A stretch of 64,000 nucleotides of DNA from Nocardioides luti (GTDB lineage Bacteria > Actinomycetota > Actinomycetes > Propionibacteriales > Nocardioidaceae). A model generated the notes under the pieces. It ran no database searches. It was not told where the DNA came from and saw only the letters and a list, made by a program, of their open reading frames with translations. Each line of letters opens with the position of its first letter. The stretch's first letter is position 1. Shown piece after piece: positions 60,309 through 64,000 of the stretch. The position numbers and the translations under genes are program-made. The stretch spans positions 558,001 to 622,000 of the forward strand of contig NZ_JACKXE010000001.1 of NCBI RefSeq assembly GCF_014212315.1, read 5' to 3'.

Positions 60309-61033
60309 GCTCCGACACCGACATCCAGCGGGCCTACTCCCGCGTCACCGACGACGCCTCGAGCGGACCCGACCTCGCCCAGGTCCTGGCGCGGGGCCGC
60401 GGCGCGCGGCGACGTCGTACGCGCCTCCGCGTCGCGGGGGTTGCCGGCGCCGTGGCGGTCGTGGTGGCCGCGGGGGTCGCGGCGCCCCGGCTCGGCGGGT
60501 CCACCGAGGTCGTCGCACCCGCGGCTCCGCCCGCCGCGACCGACCACGTCGAGGGCACGGACGTCGACGACACGATGGTGAGCGCGGTCGCTGCGCACCT
60601 CCCCCAGCTCGAGCAGCCCCGTGACGTGTTCCCGAGCGACACCCACCACAACGGCCCGATGCCCGACGAGGACTTCGCCACGGCCACCGACTGGCAGGCG
60701 GAGTACGACGTCGACGGCGGGGGCTTCTTCCGGCTGCTGCTGGCGCACGCCGACAAGCCCTACGTGCCGCTCTGCGACGACTGCCTCCGCACCGCGGTGC
60801 CCGGCGGCCGGATCGGCACCGACTGGAGCAGGTCGTACGCCGAGACGGACGCGGACCACCCCTGGACCTTCCGCGTCGTGTTCCAGGGCGACGACGGCCG
60901 CGTCGCGATCGCCACGGAGAAGGTGGCCGGTGCGACCCTGCGGTCGGCCCGGCAGGCGCGGACGTTCACCGACGCTGAGCTGGCCGAGCTCGTGCAGGAC
61001 GGCAGCCTCACGTTCCCGGAGCCGGTCGGCTGA
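60305..61033 (+). CDS. Single-pass membrane protein coupled to sigma factor, candidate anti-sigma/sensor
   Basis: 242 residues. A cytoplasmic N-terminus of about 40 residues with a strongly basic patch (RGRGARRRRTRLR), one membrane segment (about 42-62) and an extracytoplasmic domain with a Cys pair (LCDDCLRT near residue 159) that could form a disulfide or bind metal. The ATG overlaps the sigma stop. The architecture parallels the protein at 16885-17994 although the ectodomains differ. It has no zinc anti-sigma motif. An anti-sigma role is inferred from position only. Confidence 0.75.
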   Translation: MSSDTDIQRAYSRVTDDASSGPDLAQVLARGRGARRRRTRLRVAGVAGAVAVVVAAGVAAPRLGGSTEVVAPAAPPAATDHVEGTDVDDTMVSAVAAHLPQLEQPRDVFPSDTHHNGPMPDEDFATATDWQAEYDVDGGGFFRLLLAHADKPYVPLCDDCLRTAVPGGRIGTDWSRSYAETDADHPWTFRVVFQGDDGRVAIATEKVAGATLRSARQARTFTDAELAELVQDGSLTFPEPVG

Positions 61034-61084
61034 CCGTGGGGGCGGCCCGCTCGACCGTCTTGGTGCAGGGGGCAGGATGGCGTG

Positions 61085-61459
61085 GTGACCCCACCGGACA
61101 AGATCTGCGCCTCGTGCGGGCGCCGGATCGAGTGGCGCAAGAAGTGGGAACGCGACTGGGAGCAGGTGCGCTACTGCTCGAGCTCGTGCCGCCGGCGCGG
61201 CGTGACGTCCACCGACCGGGCTCTCGAGGACGCGCTCCGCGAGCTCCTCCGAACCGCGGGTGCCCGACCCGTCGACGTGAGCGAGGCCGCGGGCGTCGTC
61301 TCGGCAGCCACGGGGACGCCGCGCCAGGAGCTGGACGAGCCGGCCCGACGGGCCGCTCGCCGCCTGGCGGCGCACGACGAGGTCACCATCGTCCAGCGCG
61401 GCAGAGCCGTGGACCCCTCCACCGCCAGGGGGCCGATCAGCGTCCGGGTCGCTCGCTGA
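61085..61459 (+). CDS. DUF2256-DUF3253 fusion protein
   Basis: 124 residues. The N-terminal third is DUF2256-like ([20 protein letters not shown] followed by [11 protein letters not shown], a four-Cys zinc knuckle), and the remainder ([23 protein letters not shown] to GPISVRVAR) matches DUF3253, a winged-helix-like domain. Each occurs as a separate small protein in other bacteria. The GTG at 61085 is chosen over 61082 because CAGGAT ends 6 nt before it. It follows the sigma operon by 51 bp. A nucleic-acid-binding role is plausible. Confidence 0.85.
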   Translation: MTPPDKICASCGRRIEWRKKWERDWEQVRYCSSSCRRRGVTSTDRALEDALRELLRTAGARPVDVSEAAGVVSAATGTPRQELDEPARRAARRLAAHDEVTIVQRGRAVDPSTARGPISVRVAR

Positions 61460-61530
61460 CGGTTCGAGCAGCCCGGCCGAGCCGCCCGGACGTCATCGCT
61501 GCGGTACCTGCTCGAGAACGCGGCCCGGGC

Positions 61531-62559
61531 TCACCGGGCCGGACGGACCCCGATCCTGGTCGTCGCGGTGGGGGTGGCCGTCCTGATGGTCTTTCCGCGC
61601 GAGGTGGCCGTGGCGGCCGGGTGGCCCGGAGCCCTGGCAATGACCCGGAAGCGCAGCTTCTTCCCCAGGTCGCGCACGCGGGGGCGGTACGACGCGTGCG
61701 TCGCCCCGGCCACCGGCTTCCCGTCGACGAGCCACTGGTAGCTCCTCTTCACGCGCTGGGGGTCCCACGAGCCCGATGTGGCGCTCACTTTCCGTCCCAC
61801 GACGGGCTTGCCGACGATCGCGGGGCGCTTCAGGTTGCGCACGGGGCGGAAGCTCACGTCCCTCCCCGCGGCGGTCTCCCCCTCGCCCACGACGACGACC
61901 GTGGGGTAGCGCTGCTCCGAGTAGCCGGGCGCACGGAACGAGAGACGGTAGGTGCTGGCCGGCAGCGGTCCCAGGTCGTAGGTGCCGTCGTCGGCCGTCC
62001 TGGTGGGGAAGCCCGTGTCGGCCCAGCCGCCGTCGTTGGGGTCGGCGAAGTCGGCCACGACCACGGCGCCGGCGAGAGGAGCCCCCCGGGGCCCGGTCAC
62101 GGTCCCGGTGATGTGGCTGCCGGGGGCGAGCTGGACGTCCTTGCCCGTCGCGGTCCGACCGTCCGGCACGTGGATGCTCGTCGCCCGGAACACGCTGACG
62201 CCGTTGTCGTACCACTCGGGGGCATGGTCGCCGGCGGGTGCGTCGATGTGCACGAGGAAGTCGTTGTGGTCGAAGTAGGACTCGGTGATGGGCGGGATGA
62301 CGAGGTCATAGGCCCCGTCCTCGGCGGTCTGCGTCTCTCCCGCTGTGTGAAACCCCTCGCAGCTGCAGTAGACGACGGCCTGGACCTCGGCGCCCGCCAC
62401 CGGGAGGCCGCCGTTGTCGGTGACCGTGCCGGTGATGTGGATCGGCTCCGCCGCCGACGCGGTCGTCGTCACTGCGCCGGCGCTGGTGAGTCCCGCGATC
62501 GCCAGGACCACCGTCAGCAGCCAGACGCTCCGGCGGGTCGAGGTGCGTGTGCGTGCCAT
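61531..62559 (-). CDS. Secreted protein with carboxypeptidase-regulatory-like and Ig-like domains (paralogue 2)
   Basis: 342 residues, same layout as paralogue 1: signal peptide (MARTRTSTRRSVWLLTVVLA, cleavage near ASA-AEP), two carboxypeptidase-regulatory-like domains with a CSC motif in place of CGC, and a C-terminal Ig-like domain (PAIVGKPVVGRKVSATSGSW to a Pro/Arg/Thr-rich tail). The segment around HAPEWYDNGVSVFRATSIHV is nearly identical in both proteins, whereas the second domain has diverged (WADTGFPTRTADDGTYDLGP). TTGGGAG lies before the ATG. The pair flanks the sigma/membrane-protein unit. Confidence 0.85.
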   Translation of the reverse strand: MARTRTSTRRSVWLLTVVLAIAGLTSAGAVTTTASAAEPIHITGTVTDNGGLPVAGAEVQAVVYCSCEGFHTAGETQTAEDGAYDLVIPPITESYFDHNDFLVHIDAPAGDHAPEWYDNGVSVFRATSIHVPDGRTATGKDVQLAPGSHITGTVTGPRGAPLAGAVVVADFADPNDGGWADTGFPTRTADDGTYDLGPLPASTYRLSFRAPGYSEQRYPTVVVVGEGETAAGRDVSFRPVRNLKRPAIVGKPVVGRKVSATSGSWDPQRVKRSYQWLVDGKPVAGATHASYRPRVRDLGKKLRFRVIARAPGHPAATATSRGKTIRTATPTATTRIGVRPAR

Positions 62560-62941
62560 GAACGTCTCCCAAGAGGACGACGGAGGCCGGCGCCCCGTCG
62601 TGAACGCTGAGCATAGGTCGGTTCTCGCGCGGCCATGGCGGGATGTCGGTGACTGGTGACCACCGGGCCTCGACAGCCGACGTCCTCGCAGCGAGGGGTG
62701 CGGGCGGTCAGGCGCACGTGTAGCGGGCATGGGGAGCCGGCCGGAAGACAGCCCGGATCCTCACGTTGGTCCCGGTGGAGACGGCGCGCGACTCGGCAAG
62801 GACACCGTCGATCTGGGGCAACTCGAACCCGCAGGTCGACGACACCAGATGATTCCAAGAGGCAGGAAGTGGGGCTGTGTGCTGCCACGCCCACGGCTGC
62901 GCACCTACCGATGTCCGCTATCGACGTGGTGACATGTGGCC
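62560..62941. other. Intergenic stretch with paralogue 2 promoter and no visible gene
   Basis: About 380 bp. The first 70 bp hold the duplicated promoter segment (GAGCATAGGTCGGTTC at 62609-62624, plus strand reading). The rest shows falling GC towards the nuclease gene and no convincing frame. Confidence 0.5.
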
Positions 62942-63942
62942 ATGCAGATGCAACCTGAAGTGCCGAAGCCATCCGAAGTCACAGTGAAGGCATCGATGGC
63001 CAGGTTGACATTCGGGAAGTTGACGGAAGCGTGGAAGGGCGAAGCCACAGACTTCACTCCCCTGCTTGCTGCACAGCTCGACGCCCTCGGCGATGCCATC
63101 AATGTCGACCTGACCTCTCTCGGTGAGTCAGAGGTGCCGACCACGGGAGGCCGACGCATCGACATCGTTGCGCAGGACGATGGCGGATCCGAATTCGTCG
63201 TCGAGAACCAGTACGGGCGTGCTGATCATGACCACCTGACACGAGGGTTGGCGTATGCCGTGGCTCGAGAGGCAAGAGGGTTAGTCGTTGTCGCTGAGCA
63301 GCACAGGGACGAGTTTCGCGCCGTCGCGCAGTACCTGAACGACCTCGCCACCTGAACGACCTCGCCGAGCACTCTCCGGAACGCGGCATCGCTGTCTGGC
63401 TCGTGGAGGCGAAGGCAGTCCGGATCGAGGACAGCAAATGGGCGCCCCTGTTCACAGCGGTCGTGCAGCCGAACAGGTTCACTGCCACTGTCGAGCAGGC
63501 GAAACAGCTTGAGACCACGGTCAAGACGCTCGAGGACTTTTTGTCGCAGGTCTCTGACGAATCACTCAGAGACGCACTGAATTCCCTGGAAGCACAGTGG
63601 ACGCTTGCGGGACACCGACGCAGATTCGGACCGAACCACATGGTGCTCATGGCCAAGGGGCCATCGGTCAATGGTCTGCGCACGGTGGTGACGGTCTTCA
63701 ACGACGGGACCGTCATGGTTCCCTTCGGTTCCTACGCTGGACAGAACAGCGGCATCGCCGTCGAGGCACTGACTACTGATTCATTCCGCACCGGTGCCAA
63801 CGAACTCTTCGATTTCGGCGGCGCCGAGAAGCAGGCGCGCACGAGCGCAGGCTGGTTGACCCCCGAAAGTGTCGACGCACTGATGAAGTTCGCCCAAGAC
63901 GTATCCATGGCGTACCAACAGGCACTCGACGTAGCGAACTGA
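62942..63942 (+). pseudogene. PD-(D/E)XK-like nuclease gene broken by a 17-bp tandem duplication
   Basis: Frame 1 (from ATG 62942) encodes a nuclease-like N-terminus: GRRIDIVAQDD followed by FVVENQYGRADHDHLTRGL, the D...ExQ pattern of PD-(D/E)XK relatives, and stops at 63353-63355. Frame 2 continues to 63942 (HSPERGIAVWLVEAKAVRIE, then KWAPLFTAVVQPN). At the junction ACCTGAACGACCTCGCC is present twice in perfect tandem (63333-63349, 63350-63366). Removing one copy joins the frames (YLNDLAEHSPERGIAVWLVE) into 327 residues. GC is lower than the core genes, so the gene was probably acquired. Function: DNA-cleaving or defence-related is only a guess; the C-terminal half is not recognised. Confidence 0.8.
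63333..63366 (+). repeat. Perfect 17-bp tandem duplication causing a frameshift
   Basis: ACCTGAACGACCTCGCC twice, head to tail. Seventeen is not a multiple of three, and the second copy introduces the TGA stop at 63353-63355. Confidence 0.95.
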
Positions 63943-64000
63943 CAGGCGGATCGGACCCCATCGCTAACGCTAAACAGCTCTCCGGTTGCGACATCAAGGC
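63943..64000. other. Window end, no feature seen
   Basis: The last 58 bases follow the nuclease pseudogene. They have moderate GC and contain no recognisable start, repeat or hairpin. Confidence 0.5.

Noticed and set aside
1..64000. tRNA, rRNA, CRISPR arrays, IS elements, prophage
   Set aside because: No tRNA T-loop in a cloverleaf context, no regular spacer-repeat array, and no transposase, integrase or phage structural genes were seen. Reading by eye could miss a single tRNA.

Overview
The window is chromosomal DNA of a high-GC actinobacterium (about 70-73% GC, GTG and TTG starts, ATGA/GTGA stop-start overlaps). Gene content points to a Nocardioides-like member of the Propionibacteriales: an HrdB-type sigma factor with a long Ala/Lys-rich N-terminus, SepH, DUF3093/3159/3710/4193/4235/5998 proteins, [2Fe-2S] coproporphyrin ferrochelatase, and a separate ParC/ParE topoisomerase IV. 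The genus is an inference. No rRNA, tRNA, CRISPR array, insertion sequence or intact prophage was seen.

Layout. 1-1893: end of an ABC-2 export operon. 1946-3454: coiled-coil membrane protein. 3467-13675: a core block with the gene order of the mycobacterial Rv2689c-Rv2701c region as I remember it (rRNA/tRNA uridine methyltransferase, KimA-type K+ transporter, two TrkA/RCK proteins, DUF3159, OB-fold protein, DUF3710, dut, DUF3093, DUF4235, DUF4193, suhB, hemH). 13740-22800: MFS, aldonolactone oxidase, a SigE-like sigma factor with a membrane partner, TRIC channel, sepH, an alcohol-forming fatty acyl-CoA reductase and a sulfurtransferase. 22844-34536: thymidine kinase, exported protein, phosphodiesterase, DUF5998, GNAT/acyl-CoA synthetase, parC, an LprG-P55-like lipoprotein/MFS pair and a small beta-carbonic anhydrase. 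34556-37337: accessory patch of hypotheticals and a frameshifted DUF1851/GAD-like (Tdi1-type immunity) gene. 37358-43200: parE, DUF7455, DUF456, EamA, LapA, a tiny membrane protein and a secreted thrombospondin-type-3 protein. 43745-50711: orphan histidine kinase, rpoD/hrdB, HhH-GPD protein, Usp, GCS2 ligase, DUF4192. 50827-58582: dinB, pxpCBA, oligopeptidase B, a second principal-like sigma factor and coaE. 58587-62559: two near-identical secreted carboxypeptidase-regulatory-like paralogues flanking a SigE-like sigma factor and its membrane partner. 62942-63942: a lower-GC PD-(D/E)XK-like nuclease gene broken by a perfect 17-bp tandem duplication.

The most striking regulatory pattern is that about seventeen genes have a TANNNT -10-like hexamer ending 6-8 nt before the start codon, which predicts leaderless mRNAs on a large scale. 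The most interesting functional hypotheses are a K+ homeostasis locus (KimA divergent from two RCK proteins), the fatty acyl-CoA reductase, and a self-contained sigma/membrane-protein/secreted-paralogue module. Two broken genes, one with an exact lesion, mark the accessory patches.
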